A stretch of DNA of 64,000 bases from Algoriphagus lutimaris (GTDB lineage: Bacteria > Bacteroidota > Bacteroidia > Cytophagales > Cyclobacteriaceae): the NCBI RefSeq assembly GCF_017051705.1, contig NZ_JAFIDJ010000003.1, forward strand, positions 186,001 to 250,000, in the 5' to 3' direction. Within the stretch, counting starts at the first letter, position 1, and each line of letters opens with the position of its first letter. Under the pieces are notes generated by a model. That model saw only the letters and a program-made list of their open reading frames with translations, had not been told where the DNA came from and did not search any database. The translations under genes were made by a program, and so were the position numbers. Below are positions 9,260 to 19,542 of this stretch, one piece after another.

Positions 9260-12200
9260 ATGATTCTTTTACTAGCAGTGATCCTATTTATTCGGAGCCC
9301 TTGGGGTCAGGGGATTCTTGTGGATAAGGCAATCTCTTATCTTGAGGATAAAACAGGAGCCCAAGTAGGCATTGACCGATTATTTGTCACATTTTCAGGA
9401 AACATCTTTTTAGAAAACTTCTACATCTCAGATGTCAATGGAGACACTTTAGTCTACTCCAGAAATCTTGAAGCAGGGGTTGCATTTATTCCTTTGATTC
9501 AAACTGGGGCTATCCATGTCAGCAAATTTGAATGGGAAGGTCTCAAAGCTAGAATTAAAAGATCTGAGGATACTGGCGCATTCAACTTTGATTACATTCT
9601 CAATTCCTTTGCTTCTACCGAAGCAGATAGTAGCACTATAGCGGGTTCTGAATCAGACTCCACTTCCCTCAACATTACTTTATCTCCGATTAGCTTCCAG
9701 GATTTTGACATTATGTATCAAGATGAGGTTCTCGGTATTGAAACTTCCTTAGTACTTGGAGATTTAAAATTAAACATTCCAGAATTAGATCTAAATGCAT
9801 TTTCATTTGGGATAGAAGACATTCAGCTTTCCAAAACACAAATCAAGTATAAACAAACCAAAGTCTTTCCTCCCTCAGAAGCTAGTTCAGAAGATTCAAC
9901 CTTGCCCATAATAAAAATTAAAAATCTTGGTCTACATGAGATTTCACTTATTTATGATAATCAAGTGAACCAGCAATTTGCAGAATTGGAAATCGATGAT
10001 TTTGGAATTTCGGCCCCTTTTATTGACTTGGTAAACCACCATATTTTGGTCGAGTCTATTCAGTTATCTGATTCAAAAGTACTCTTCCATGATTTTTCTC
10101 CAAGCACTGCTTCTTCAGATAAGCCGCAAGATTCTGCCCCATTTTCTTGGCCAGACTGGAGAGTGAAATTAAGCTCGTTGGTTCTGGAGAATAATACCAT
10201 CGATTATAAAACCTCAGATAGTAAAATCACCAAAGGAGTCTTCAATCCTGAAGTCCTTCTACTTGAAGACTTAGGTTTAGAAATCTCCGATATTTTATTG
10301 GAAAATGAGAAAGTAAGCTTGAATGTGAAATCACTTTCTTTTCTGGAAGGGAGTGGTTTCCGAGTTAGGGATTTGATTCTGAATGGTTCCGTAGGAAATA
10401 ATGGGGCTGAGATCAATCAATTCTTTGTTTCTACAAATAACAGTCAACTTAAATCTACAGGGAATTTTACTTATCGTTCCATCCAGCAGCTCATAGATTT
10501 TCCAGAAGAAGTACTAGTCAACCTTTCTGTTGATCAATTCTCTTTGGATGTAAGGGACAGCTACTTTTTTGTTCCCGATCTTGCTAAAGACACTTTAATT
10601 CAGGAATTGGCTAAAGCACCGTTTGTAGGAAATTTAGCTATCAACGGAGGTCTTTCAAATTTAGAAATTCCATCCTTCCAACTGAATTGGGGTGAAACCG
10701 ATTTTTATACCAAGGGAACTGTGCGTTCACCACTCGAGCTAGACTCACTCTATGTAGATTTCCCTCAAATTGAATTGAGTACCAATAAGAATTCCCTTCA
10801 ACTTTTTGTCAGTGAGTCCGACTTCGGCATTGCATTCCCAAATAAGATTGATATTACGGCTCATGCAAAAGGGTTTATGAACGAACTCATTGCCTCTTTG
10901 GATTTGCAAACTGATTTAGGACAAGTGCTTTTGGATGCTGCTTATAAGGATCAAGAGTTATTGGAATTTGATGTGAATCTCCAAGTTGAAAAACTCTTAT
11001 TGGGAACCCTACTTCAAAACTCTGATTTGGACACCTTATCCATGGAAATCAATGCCAAGGGTCAGGGAAGTTCCATATATGATCTAACCGCCCAACTTGA
11101 ATCCCATTTTGACCAATTAAACCTATATGGGTCGGACTATTCAGGCCTTCAACTCAATGGACAATTGGTGGAAGGAGATGGAGATATCAACTTAATCTTG
11201 GATTCTGAATACCTGGATTTTGATTTAATCAGTTCCATCCAGCTCGATTCCATAAACTCAAAAGTTAGATTGAATTTAGATTTAAAAGGAGCTGATTTTT
11301 ATAAGTTAGGTTTCTCTTCCAAAGAATTCCGGGCGCGATTAAAAATAGAAGGAAATTTTGAAGGAAATCCTGATGAATTTCAAACAACAATCGCATTAAG
11401 TAATGGCTTGGTACTTTATGACAAAAAAACCTATCCTATCGGCTTCTTAAATTTAGAAAGCCTAGTAAAACCAGACTCCACCAGTCTGACCATAGAAAGT
11501 GATATCGTTAGAGGATTTGTCCAAACCAATACCAACCCTTCCTCCTTAGGGGTTGCGCTAGAAAATCATTTCTTGAATTATATAGCCGTCAAAGATAGTT
11601 CCAATACAGAACTGGACAGTGGGATAGTCATGAATATGGATCTTTCCATTTTTGAATCTCCCTTGTTGAACGAGGTACTGCTACAAGGACTGGAGCAGCT
11701 GGATTCCGGTCGGGTGCAATTAGCTTTTTTTCAAGATCTGGACTCTTTAGATGCCCTTGTAAGCTTCCCATATATTAATTTTTCAGGCACAGAAGTCGAT
11801 AGTTTGGAATTCAATGTCCATTCCAATTTATCCAATTTAAACATGGAATTGGGCTTCCTCAATTTGATTGCAGGACCGTTAAATATGGATAAGACTTCAT
11901 TAACTGGAGTAATGGAGGATTCAAGAATATACTTTGATTTCGCATCTTATAACGAAACCGAACAAGTATTTCACATTTCCTCCGACCTGGGACTCTTGGG
12001 AGATACCATTAGTTTTCATATAAACCCAGAGAATTTATTGTTGAAAAAAAACCTATGGGTAATTCCGGAAAACAACCAAGTCTTATACGCTAACAACAAT
12101 CTTGATTTTCAAAATTTCAGCTTCTCTCAGAACGGACAAGAGCTTAGTATTAAAAAGAACATTGAGGGTTTTACGGATGAAAATATTGCAGTGCTTTTCC

Positions 12201-14212
12201 AAAACTTCAGACTATCCACATTTACCAGTTTACTAAATCCTGAAGAAATTCTTGTAGGTGGTAAAATGAATGGGCAGCTAGTTGTCGAAAACCCATTTGG
12301 AGCGATAGGATTAATGGGTAATTTAAAAATTGACAGCCTACAAGCAGTGGGGGTTTCCATAGGAAACTTATCCTTAGACGCAACTGCAGAAAGTTTAGGA
12401 AATTACAATTTAGCTTTGAAATTACGAGATGACGGTATTGATCTGGATGTCAATAGTCAATTTGTAGCGAATGAGTCTGGTGGAGAAATTGACTTAAAAT
12501 TGGACTTGATAAAAGCTGAAATGAAAAAAATAGCTGCACTTTCTCACGATCAGATTTTAGATGCATCTGGCTATTTACAAGGCACAATCAGTGCCAGTGG
12601 TACCACCAGTAGTCCTAGTTATCAAGGTGAATTTCAATTCCACGAAACTTCCTTTGTGCCAGCCCAACTGAGCACCAAATACATACTTTCCGACGAGAAA
12701 ATCCAAGCAGATAATGATGGAATATATCTAGACCAATTTACCGTCAAAGACACCGACGACAATACTTTTATAATTGATGGGACGGTGACTACCACTGACA
12801 TCAGCAACCCTGGCTTTGATCTTCACTTAATAGCCAAAAACTTTATGGTGGTCAATTCCACAAATCAAGACAATGAGCTGCTATATGGAAGAGGTACCAT
12901 CGATGCAGATGTGACCATCGAAGGAGATCTAAATTTACCTATCGTTCGAGCTAATTTAAACGTCAAGGAAAATACCAATTTGACCATGCTGATTCCAGAG
13001 TCTCAACTGGATCTGGTGGAGCGTGACGGAGTGGTGTTATTTGTAAACAAGGAAAATCCAGATGACATTCTTACTTCCCAAACAGAGCAATCCACCACTG
13101 CATTTTTAGGGTATGATATACAAGCTTCCCTTAAAACAGACCCTAAAGCAAAATTTACAGTAATCATAGATCCTAAAACCGGGGATAATTTATTGATATC
13201 AGGAAGTGCTAATTTGCGAATGGACATTACTCCAAATGGAAGAATCACACTCTCTGGAGATTATGAAATATCTAATGGACATTATGAAATGTCTTTATAT
13301 AACCTGATCAGTAAAAAATTCCTAATCAACCCTGGAAGTAGAATAACTTGGAATGGGGATCCTATGGATGCTAATATGGACATTCGAGCCATTTATGAAG
13401 TTGATGCTTCCGCCTCAGCATTGATGTCTTCCCAGTTGACAGGCAGTAGCCAAAGTACCAAATCCCAGTACCAAAGAAGATTACCATTTTTAGTGTATTT
13501 AAATGTGGATGGGGAGTTATTGAGGCCTGAAATTTCATTTGCATTGGATATGCCTGAAAACGAACGGGGAGCATTTGGAGGAAATGTTTACTCCCAAGTA
13601 CTTCAAATCAATGACCAGGAAGACGAATTAAACAAACAAGTTTTTTCACTCTTGGTATTGAATAGATTCTTCCCTTCCAGAGGAAGTGATGGTTCCAATG
13701 GAGGTGCAGAAACAATTGCTAGAAGTAGCGCAAGCCAAATACTATCCGATCAGATGAATGCATTATCCAGCAAGCTATTCGGGGATAGTGGTTTTCAATT
13801 GGGATTTGATGTGGACACTTATGAGGATTACCAATCAGGAAGTAGTCAAAACCGAACCGATCTTAATATCAATGCACAACAAACTCTCTTCAATGATAGA
13901 CTGATCGTGGAAGTGGGTAGTCAAGTTGGACTGGAAGGAAGTTCACAAGAACCAGAGCAATCCAACGCTATTTTGGCGAATGTCAGTTTCGAATATATAC
14001 TCACCGAAGATGGTAGATGGAGGATTAGAGTCTTTAGAAAGAATCAATATGAAAGTATTATTGATGGGCAGCTTGTAGTGACTGGAGGAGGATTAATTTT
14101 CAACCGGGAGTTCAATGAGTTTTATGAACTATGGAAAAAAGCCGAGAAAATGCCAGAGGAGTCAAAAACAATGGATTCTACCAATAAAGGAAAGGAGGAA
14201 AATGAAAAATAA
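9260..14212 (+). CDS. tamB: TamB-family translocation and assembly module protein
   Basis: This very large protein (1,650 residues from ATG 9260) has one N-terminal membrane helix and a long series of beta-strand-rich AsmA/TamB repeats. The C-terminal DUF490 domain is recognisable by ITPNGRITLSGDYEISNG and the following strands. Family members span the periplasm from the inner membrane and, with a TamA-type barrel, help insert outer-membrane proteins or carry lipids. The downstream gene is that barrel partner and overlaps the tamB stop by 11 bases. The frame stays open upstream and encodes a basic stretch (IIKRILIKFLKVIGFSLAG) that should precede the helix but has no ATG, GTG or TTG. The native start may therefore be an ATT at 9200 or 9203, or have been lost. 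Confidence 0.9.
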   Translation: MILLLAVILFIRSPWGQGILVDKAISYLEDKTGAQVGIDRLFVTFSGNIFLENFYISDVNGDTLVYSRNLEAGVAFIPLIQTGAIHVSKFEWEGLKARIKRSEDTGAFNFDYILNSFASTEADSSTIAGSESDSTSLNITLSPISFQDFDIMYQDEVLGIETSLVLGDLKLNIPELDLNAFSFGIEDIQLSKTQIKYKQTKVFPPSEASSEDSTLPIIKIKNLGLHEISLIYDNQVNQQFAELEIDDFGISAPFIDLVNHHILVESIQLSDSKVLFHDFSPSTASSDKPQDSAPFSWPDWRVKLSSLVLENNTIDYKTSDSKITKGVFNPEVLLLEDLGLEISDILLENEKVSLNVKSLSFLEGSGFRVRDLILNGSVGNNGAEINQFFVSTNNSQLKSTGNFTYRSIQQLIDFPEEVLVNLSVDQFSLDVRDSYFFVPDLAKDTLIQELAKAPFVGNLAINGGLSNLEIPSFQLNWGETDFYTKGTVRSPLELDSLYVDFPQIELSTNKNSLQLFVSESDFGIAFPNKIDITAHAKGFMNELIASLDLQTDLGQVLLDAAYKDQELLEFDVNLQVEKLLLGTLLQNSDLDTLSMEINAKGQGSSIYDLTAQLESHFDQLNLYGSDYSGLQLNGQLVEGDGDINLILDSEYLDFDLISSIQLDSINSKVRLNLDLKGADFYKLGFSSKEFRARLKIEGNFEGNPDEFQTTIALSNGLVLYDKKTYPIGFLNLESLVKPDSTSLTIESDIVRGFVQTNTNPSSLGVALENHFLNYIAVKDSSNTELDSGIVMNMDLSIFESPLLNEVLLQGLEQLDSGRVQLAFFQDLDSLDALVSFPYINFSGTEVDSLEFNVHSNLSNLNMELGFLNLIAGPLNMDKTSLTGVMEDSRIYFDFASYNETEQVFHISSDLGLLGDTISFHINPENLLLKKNLWVIPENNQVLYANNNLDFQNFSFSQNGQELSIKKNIEGFTDENIAVLFQNFRLSTFTSLLNPEEILVGGKMNGQLVVENPFGAIGLMGNLKIDSLQAVGVSIGNLSLDATAESLGNYNLALKLRDDGIDLDVNSQFVANESGGEIDLKLDLIKAEMKKIAALSHDQILDASGYLQGTISASGTTSSPSYQGEFQFHETSFVPAQLSTKYILSDEKIQADNDGIYLDQFTVKDTDDNTFIIDGTVTTTDISNPGFDLHLIAKNFMVVNSTNQDNELLYGRGTIDADVTIEGDLNLPIVRANLNVKENTNLTMLIPESQLDLVERDGVVLFVNKENPDDILTSQTEQSTTAFLGYDIQASLKTDPKAKFTVIIDPKTGDNLLISGSANLRMDITPNGRITLSGDYEISNGHYEMSLYNLISKKFLINPGSRITWNGDPMDANMDIRAIYEVDASASALMSSQLTGSSQSTKSQYQRRLPFLVYLNVDGELLRPEISFALDMPENERGAFGGNVYSQVLQINDQEDELNKQVFSLLVLNRFFPSRGSDGSNGGAETIARSSASQILSDQMNALSSKLFGDSGFQLGFDVDTYEDYQSGSSQNRTDLNINAQQTLFNDRLIVEVGSQVGLEGSSQEPEQSNAILANVSFEYILTEDGRWRIRVFRKNQYESIIDGQLVVTGGGLIFNREFNEFYELWKKAEKMPEESKTMDSTNKGKEENEK

Positions 14213-16487
14213 TAAAAGCATTTTCTTCTTTTTAGCCTTCCTGATCTCCATTACTGGTTGTCAAATAAAGAAACATATTCCCGAAGGGGAGCTACTTTAT
14301 ACGGGAGCCACTTTGGACCTAGAGGCTCCAGAAGTTCAAGACTTAAAGAAAATTGAATCTGAATTAAATGACTTGCTCAGACCAGAGCCTAATTCGAAGT
14401 TTCTCGGAATGTATTTTGGCCTCTGGGCCCACTACAAAGGAGAAAAAGAAAAACCTGGATTCATCAATCGCTTTCTCAATAAAAAATTTGGTCAAGAGCC
14501 CATTTATTTTAGCCAGGTAAATACGGAGCGCACGGAAGAGTTGATTTTGAATAGATTGGAAAACAGAGGCTTTTTTTATGGACAGGCTAGCTCTGAAAGT
14601 ATAAGAGGTGAAAAGTTTGCTGAAGTAAAATACACTGCTAAAGTAGGCCAACCTTATGTCTTGAAAGAACTCCAACTGGAAAGAGATTCACTGGAGATTG
14701 AACATGAAATTCAAAGTCTACTAGGAGAAACTTTACTTCAACCAGGCAACCGATTTGATTTAAACACCTTGAACTCCGAAAGGGAAAGGCTTGACCAAGG
14801 CCTAAAGCAAAAAGGGTATTACAATTTCAATAACGACTTCTTAATATTTGAAGCGGACACCAATATCTCCGACAGTGCCCGGCAGTTTAACCTTTACCTT
14901 CGGCTAAAAACCAACGTCCCAAAAAACAGCTTGGTAAAATATCAAATTGACCAGATTCAGGTATTCCCCAATTATTCCTTAGATGAAAATACCGACCAAG
15001 CAGACACCGTTCAACTTGACGGAAAAGAGTTTATTCAAAACGGTGTCGTTTTCAAACCAGAATTGTTAAACCAATACATTTTAATTGAGAACGGGGAATA
15101 TTATAACCCCAATAAATCCAGACTTTCAAGCAACCGTCTAAGTTCAATAGGTAATTACCAATATGTCAATTTACGATACGATGAACTGATCAATGAAGAT
15201 AGTTTAGGACATCTTGCTGCCAGTTTTTTACTCTCTCCCATGACTAAAAGATCTGTAAGGGCAGAATTATTGGGAGTATCCAAATCCAACAACTTTGCAG
15301 GTCCGGCACTCAACCTGGTATATAGAAACAGGAACTTATTTAAGGGAGGTGAAAATTTCAATATTTCTGCAAAAATCGGCTACGAATTTCAGATTGCCGG
15401 CGGAGACTTGACAGGATTGCACTCCCTTGAATTAGGACTGAGAGGAGATTTGATATTCCCAAGGGTAATCTTTTTTGTTCCAATAGAAGAGAAATTCAGT
15501 TATTCAGTTCCTAAAACCAAAATCAGTTTGGGTACAGATTATCTGAGCAGAGGTGGCTTATATACACTTAATTCCTTTTATACCAGCTATGGCTATTTCT
15601 GGAATGCCAACAGGTTTGCCTACCACGAGATTAACCCAATCAATATCAACATTACCAACCTCGCTAAATCATCTCCGGAGTTTGAAGAAATTCTGGATAA
15701 AAACCCATTTTTAAGACGGAGTTTCGAACAAAACTTCATCATTGGAATCAATTATATTTTCAATTACAATAAAATCAATGATCCTATCCGGAAGCATGGC
15801 TACTTCTTTGGTTTAGGTTTAGACTTCGCAGGAAACTTAGTCTATGGAATTGACAAATGGGTAGGAGAAGGCAATGGAAAGATCTTTGGTTTGGAATATG
15901 CCCAGTATGGTAAGGCTGACCTTGATTTTAGGTATCATTTTAATATAAATAAAAACCAAACCATCGCTTCAAGGCTTTTTGCTGGAGTGGGTGTACCCTT
16001 CAGAAATTCTTCGTCCTTGCCTTATGTAAAACAGTATTTCTCTGGTGGTCCAAACAGTATAAGAGCATTTAGAATCCGATCGATTGGACCTGGGAGTTAT
16101 GCGCCTGAAGAAACTAACTTAAATTCCTACTTTGATCAATCAGGTGATATTCGACTAGAAGGTAATTTGGAATATCGATTCCCTATGGTGTCTCTCCTAA
16201 AAGGTGCTCTCTTTCTGGATGCAGGAAATATTTGGTTAATGAATGAAAATGAAGCCTTACCAGGAGGTAAATTCAGCTCTAGCTGGTGGAATGAAATTGC
16301 GGTAGGAACCGGGATAGGGTTTAGAATTGACATTCAATTCTTTGTGATACGATTTGATTTTGCTACGCCATTAAGAAAGCCATTTTTACCAGAAGGCCAG
16401 AGATGGGGAAACACCTTTGATATAGGCAGTAAAACTTGGAGAAGAGAAAACCTTATTTTCAATTTTGCCATAGGATATCCTTTCTAA
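14202..16487 (+). CDS. tamL: TamL: lipid-anchored TamA/BamA-type outer-membrane barrel
   Basis: This 761-residue protein starts with a lipoprotein signal (MKNNKSIFFFLAFLISITGC), which sets the start at 14202. A strong AGGAGG site (14194-14199) lies just before it, unusual for this phylum and inside the end of tamB. POTRA-like repeats fill the first half. The 16-strand Omp85 barrel follows and contains the signature SGGPNSIRAFRIRSIGPG and a terminal Phe (FAIGYPF). Omp85 proteins with a lipidated N-terminus paired with TamB are a known Bacteroidota variant called TamL. The 11-base overlap with tamB implies translational coupling and fixed stoichiometry. Confidence 0.92.
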   Translation: MKNNKSIFFFLAFLISITGCQIKKHIPEGELLYTGATLDLEAPEVQDLKKIESELNDLLRPEPNSKFLGMYFGLWAHYKGEKEKPGFINRFLNKKFGQEPIYFSQVNTERTEELILNRLENRGFFYGQASSESIRGEKFAEVKYTAKVGQPYVLKELQLERDSLEIEHEIQSLLGETLLQPGNRFDLNTLNSERERLDQGLKQKGYYNFNNDFLIFEADTNISDSARQFNLYLRLKTNVPKNSLVKYQIDQIQVFPNYSLDENTDQADTVQLDGKEFIQNGVVFKPELLNQYILIENGEYYNPNKSRLSSNRLSSIGNYQYVNLRYDELINEDSLGHLAASFLLSPMTKRSVRAELLGVSKSNNFAGPALNLVYRNRNLFKGGENFNISAKIGYEFQIAGGDLTGLHSLELGLRGDLIFPRVIFFVPIEEKFSYSVPKTKISLGTDYLSRGGLYTLNSFYTSYGYFWNANRFAYHEINPININITNLAKSSPEFEEILDKNPFLRRSFEQNFIIGINYIFNYNKINDPIRKHGYFFGLGLDFAGNLVYGIDKWVGEGNGKIFGLEYAQYGKADLDFRYHFNINKNQTIASRLFAGVGVPFRNSSSLPYVKQYFSGGPNSIRAFRIRSIGPGSYAPEETNLNSYFDQSGDIRLEGNLEYRFPMVSLLKGALFLDAGNIWLMNENEALPGGKFSSSWWNEIAVGTGIGFRIDIQFFVIRFDFATPLRKPFLPEGQRWGNTFDIGSKTWRRENLIFNFAIGYPF

Positions 16488-16546
16488 CCAATTAGACTTT
16501 CCCATAGAAAGGATTATCCGTAACTTACTTTTAAAACTTCCTCAGC

Positions 16547-18433
16547 ATGAAATTTCCATCACTACAACAATTAAGTGAGGATGCAATCCGGAGTGCTAAG
16601 AGATTCCCGTTGAGCTTAGTCACGGCTTTTTTAGCTTCTACTTTACTGATCTATTTAATTGAAATAGACCGTTTCGACCAAGAAATACAGCTTATCAATC
16701 TCCTTCTGGTATTGATGCTGGGAATCCCTCTTTTCTTCTGTGTAGACATTTATGGTGAAAAACATCTATTCTCTCCAATAAAAAGAAAGATTAGCTGGAT
16801 TGTAGTGATCATTTTGTTAGGCCTTGTCTATTTTTCATTTCCTTCTGAAAACACATTTACCAATACAAGAATCCCATATATACGCTACCTGGTTTATAAT
16901 CTTACAGCCCATTTATTGGTGGCCTTTCTATCTTATTGGAATGATCAAAGCGATGAGTCTTTTTGGAAATACAATGAAAATATTTTCCTCCGCTTAGTTA
17001 CTGGAATCTTTTATTCTTTGGTGATCCATACGGGTATCTCATTGGCTTTAGGAGCTGTATCTCTTCTTTTTTCCATCGAGATTGATCCTAAAAATTACTT
17101 TTACATTTTTATTCTATCCATTGGGATTTTTAATACTTGGTACTTTTTAGCAGGTGCACCCAAAGATTTTAAGGCCGGAGTTTCCCTGAGCAACTATCCA
17201 AAAGGATTAAAAATCTTCACCCAGTTTATACTGATCCCCCTACTGCTCGTTTACATGACCATTCTCTATCTCTATGGAGGAAAAATCATTTTCACATGGG
17301 ACTGGCCAAAAGGAATCGTCAGCTATATGATCATTGCGATTTCAGTATTGGGGATATTTACCAATCTTCTATTATTCCCTATACAAGACCAGAAAGAAAG
17401 TAGCTGGATCAGGACATTCTACAAAGCATTTTATTTTTTGGTCATCCCTTTAATTATCATCTTATTCCTAGCCATCGGAATACGAGTGAAGGAATATGGA
17501 TTGACGGTCAACCGGTATATTGTGCTACTTCTGGGGGTCTGGCTCACATTTATAGCAGGTTATTTTATAATTGGACCTGGAAAAATTAAGACCATCCCCA
17601 TATCTCTTGCAATCTTTATGATTTTGGGTTCCTTCGGTCCTTGGGGCATGTTTAGTTTGAGTGAGTCCAACCAAATCAAAAGACTTGAGCAAATTTTGAC
17701 CCAATCAGAAATTCTTCAAAATGGAAAAATCCAAAATGAAGTTTTTTGGGAAATTTCTGAGAAAGGAACGCTACGACCTATAGTCCAAAAAAACACAAAT
17801 AGAATACCTCCAAAGGAACAAAATGATGTTAATTCCATCATTCAATACTTGGAAACCTATCATGGATTAAACTCTATTCTACCTTGGTTCGAGCAAGATT
17901 TAGCCACTCTTTTTCAGGAAGCTGATGACCCTCAAAAAAGAAATATCTCCTTAAACTATAGCAAATTCATAGTGGAATCCATGGGATTAACTTATGCCAA
18001 TGAACTCCAAATTCAATTGAACGATAAATTACCTATTCATTTTACTTGGGAAATTCAATTTCAAGAGGTTAGACCGATTTCTGGATATGATTATGAACTG
18101 GCTTTTGATTTGAATTTGGAAACCGATCGGGATAAGACTTGGCCGATTCCCGAGATCGGGATAGCAAAAATTTGGTTAGACGAAGACCTTTCAACCTTTC
18201 ATGTAGAAATTGGGAATGTAAAGAGTCAAGTGGATCTAATCGAATTTAAAAACGAAATTGAAAATTTATATGGGCAAGGTTATGTCCAAAATATAAGTCC
18301 GGCAGACATGAGTTTTGAAATCCCAAATAACTCTATGAGGATTCAAATAGTATTTCAAAGCGTATCAAAAAACCCGGAATCTGAGAAGGTGGTGGACCAG
18401 CTTCATGGCATCATACTTTTAGGTAAAAAATAA
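16547..18433 (+). CDS. DUF4153-type polytopic membrane protein
   Basis: In this 628-residue protein roughly the first 380 residues form ten or more membrane helices (for example LINLLLVLMLGIPLFF, IVVIILLGLVYFSF), followed by a soluble C-terminal domain of about 250 residues. The arrangement and the motifs WYFLAGAPKDF and LYLYGGKIIFTWDWPKG match the DUF4153 family, whose biochemical role is unknown. It begins 59 bases after tamL and ends 5 bases before the VOC gene, so it probably belongs to the tamB-tamL transcript. The C-terminal domain may face the periplasm. Confidence 0.8.
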   Translation: MKFPSLQQLSEDAIRSAKRFPLSLVTAFLASTLLIYLIEIDRFDQEIQLINLLLVLMLGIPLFFCVDIYGEKHLFSPIKRKISWIVVIILLGLVYFSFPSENTFTNTRIPYIRYLVYNLTAHLLVAFLSYWNDQSDESFWKYNENIFLRLVTGIFYSLVIHTGISLALGAVSLLFSIEIDPKNYFYIFILSIGIFNTWYFLAGAPKDFKAGVSLSNYPKGLKIFTQFILIPLLLVYMTILYLYGGKIIFTWDWPKGIVSYMIIAISVLGIFTNLLLFPIQDQKESSWIRTFYKAFYFLVIPLIIILFLAIGIRVKEYGLTVNRYIVLLLGVWLTFIAGYFIIGPGKIKTIPISLAIFMILGSFGPWGMFSLSESNQIKRLEQILTQSEILQNGKIQNEVFWEISEKGTLRPIVQKNTNRIPPKEQNDVNSIIQYLETYHGLNSILPWFEQDLATLFQEADDPQKRNISLNYSKFIVESMGLTYANELQIQLNDKLPIHFTWEIQFQEVRPISGYDYELAFDLNLETDRDKTWPIPEIGIAKIWLDEDLSTFHVEIGNVKSQVDLIEFKNEIENLYGQGYVQNISPADMSFEIPNNSMRIQIVFQSVSKNPESEKVVDQLHGIILLGKK

Positions 18434-18438
18434 TTTTT

Positions 18439-18822
18439 ATGAAACTTGAGCACTTGGCAATTTGGGTTGAAAACCTGGAAAAGATGAAGGATTTCTATTG
18501 TAGATACTTTGCCATGACCGCAGGAGAAAAATACCATAACCCTTCTAAAAACTTCACGTCCTACTTTTTATCATTTGAATCAGGGGCAAGAATTGAACTG
18601 ATGCACAAACAGGAAGTATTTACTCCAGAACAACGAAATCATTCCTTTGGGTATACTCATATTGCCCTTTCAACAGGAAGTAAAGAAAAGGTTCTTAGTT
18701 TAACAGAAAAGTTGAGAAATGATGGTTTTGAAATCGTCGGCGAACCCAGTACCACCGGCGACGGCTATTTTGAAAGTGTCATTTTAGATCCGGAAGGAAA
18801 TCATATTGAACTCACTATCTAA
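18439..18822 (+). CDS. VOC-family (glyoxalase-like) protein
   Basis: This 127-residue soluble protein has one vicinal-oxygen-chelate fold with two beta-alpha-beta-beta-beta units. The metal-ligand pattern is visible as H5 (LEHLAIWV), Glu in RIELMHK, His in YTHIALS and Glu in the final NHIELTI, as in lactoylglutathione lyase-type members. These use a divalent metal to isomerise or cleave small carbonyl compounds; the exact substrate is unknown. It follows DUF4153 by 5 bases and precedes the DinB gene by 18, so it is in the same operon. Confidence 0.8.
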   Translation: MKLEHLAIWVENLEKMKDFYCRYFAMTAGEKYHNPSKNFTSYFLSFESGARIELMHKQEVFTPEQRNHSFGYTHIALSTGSKEKVLSLTEKLRNDGFEIVGEPSTTGDGYFESVILDPEGNHIELTI

Positions 18823-18840
18823 CACTTAATTATATCCACT

Positions 18841-19407
18841 ATGAAACGAATACAAATTCTTACCCTCACATTTTTCACGCTGTTTTTCCTCCCAGCTGTT
18901 TCCAATGCTCAAGTGATCGAACCTCCAAAAGGATATTCCCATGACATTGGAAATATGGTCGCCATGTTAGACGACATCAAAGGGAGAATTTATAGGATCA
19001 CTAGTTCCATGAATCAGGAACAGGTAGATTTTCTTTTGGATGATAAAGCCAATAGAATCGGAGCCATGATTTTGCACTTGGCAGCAACCGAAGCATTCTA
19101 TCAGGTTTATACATTTGAAAATAGAGAGTTTAATGAATCCGAAGAGGCCAAATGGATGAAAGGGTTAATGCTTGGAGAGGATGCCCGGGAAGAGTATAAA
19201 GGAAAGCCAATTTCATATTATTTCGAAATTTGGGATGAAGTAAGGGAACAAACCAAAGCTTTGCTGAAGGAAAAAGACGATAAATGGTTTACTTCAAAGG
19301 CAGCAGGAACTGAGATGAATAATTACTGGGCTTGGTTCCACGTAATGGAGCATCAATCAAACCATATGGGGCAAATTGCCTTACTAAGGTCCAGACTTCC
19401 TCAATAA
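18841..19407 (+). CDS. Secreted DinB-like four-helix protein
   Basis: In this 188-residue protein a signal peptide (MKRIQILTLTFFTLFFLPAVSNA) is followed by a helical DinB/DUF664 domain. The typical metal site is visible as His in MILHLAATE and the pair in WFHVMEHQSNHMGQ. Most DinB proteins are cytoplasmic thiol- or metal-linked enzymes, so a secreted form suggests a periplasmic role. The substrate is not known. It is the last gene of the tamB run and ends before a long hairpin. Confidence 0.8.
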   Translation: MKRIQILTLTFFTLFFLPAVSNAQVIEPPKGYSHDIGNMVAMLDDIKGRIYRITSSMNQEQVDFLLDDKANRIGAMILHLAATEAFYQVYTFENREFNESEEAKWMKGLMLGEDAREEYKGKPISYYFEIWDEVREQTKALLKEKDDKWFTSKAAGTEMNNYWAWFHVMEHQSNHMGQIALLRSRLPQ

Positions 19408-19430
19408 AAAATGCGTAATACAAGACCATT

Positions 19431-19475
19431 AAACAGCAAGAGCTCCCAAATTGCCTTTGAGAGCTCTTGCTGTTT
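19431..19475. terminator. Long bidirectional terminator hairpin
   Basis: A perfect 15-bp stem (19431-19445 with 19461-19475) is extended by an inner 4-bp stem. It lies between the convergent DinB and M28 peptidase genes and probably ends both transcripts. The T tract is poor on the plus side. Confidence 0.75.
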
Positions 19476-19542
19476 GTTACTACTGCGGTCAGATTATATA
19501 TAGGCAGCTTGGACTTAAACTTCGTTTTGAGCGGTACTTATC

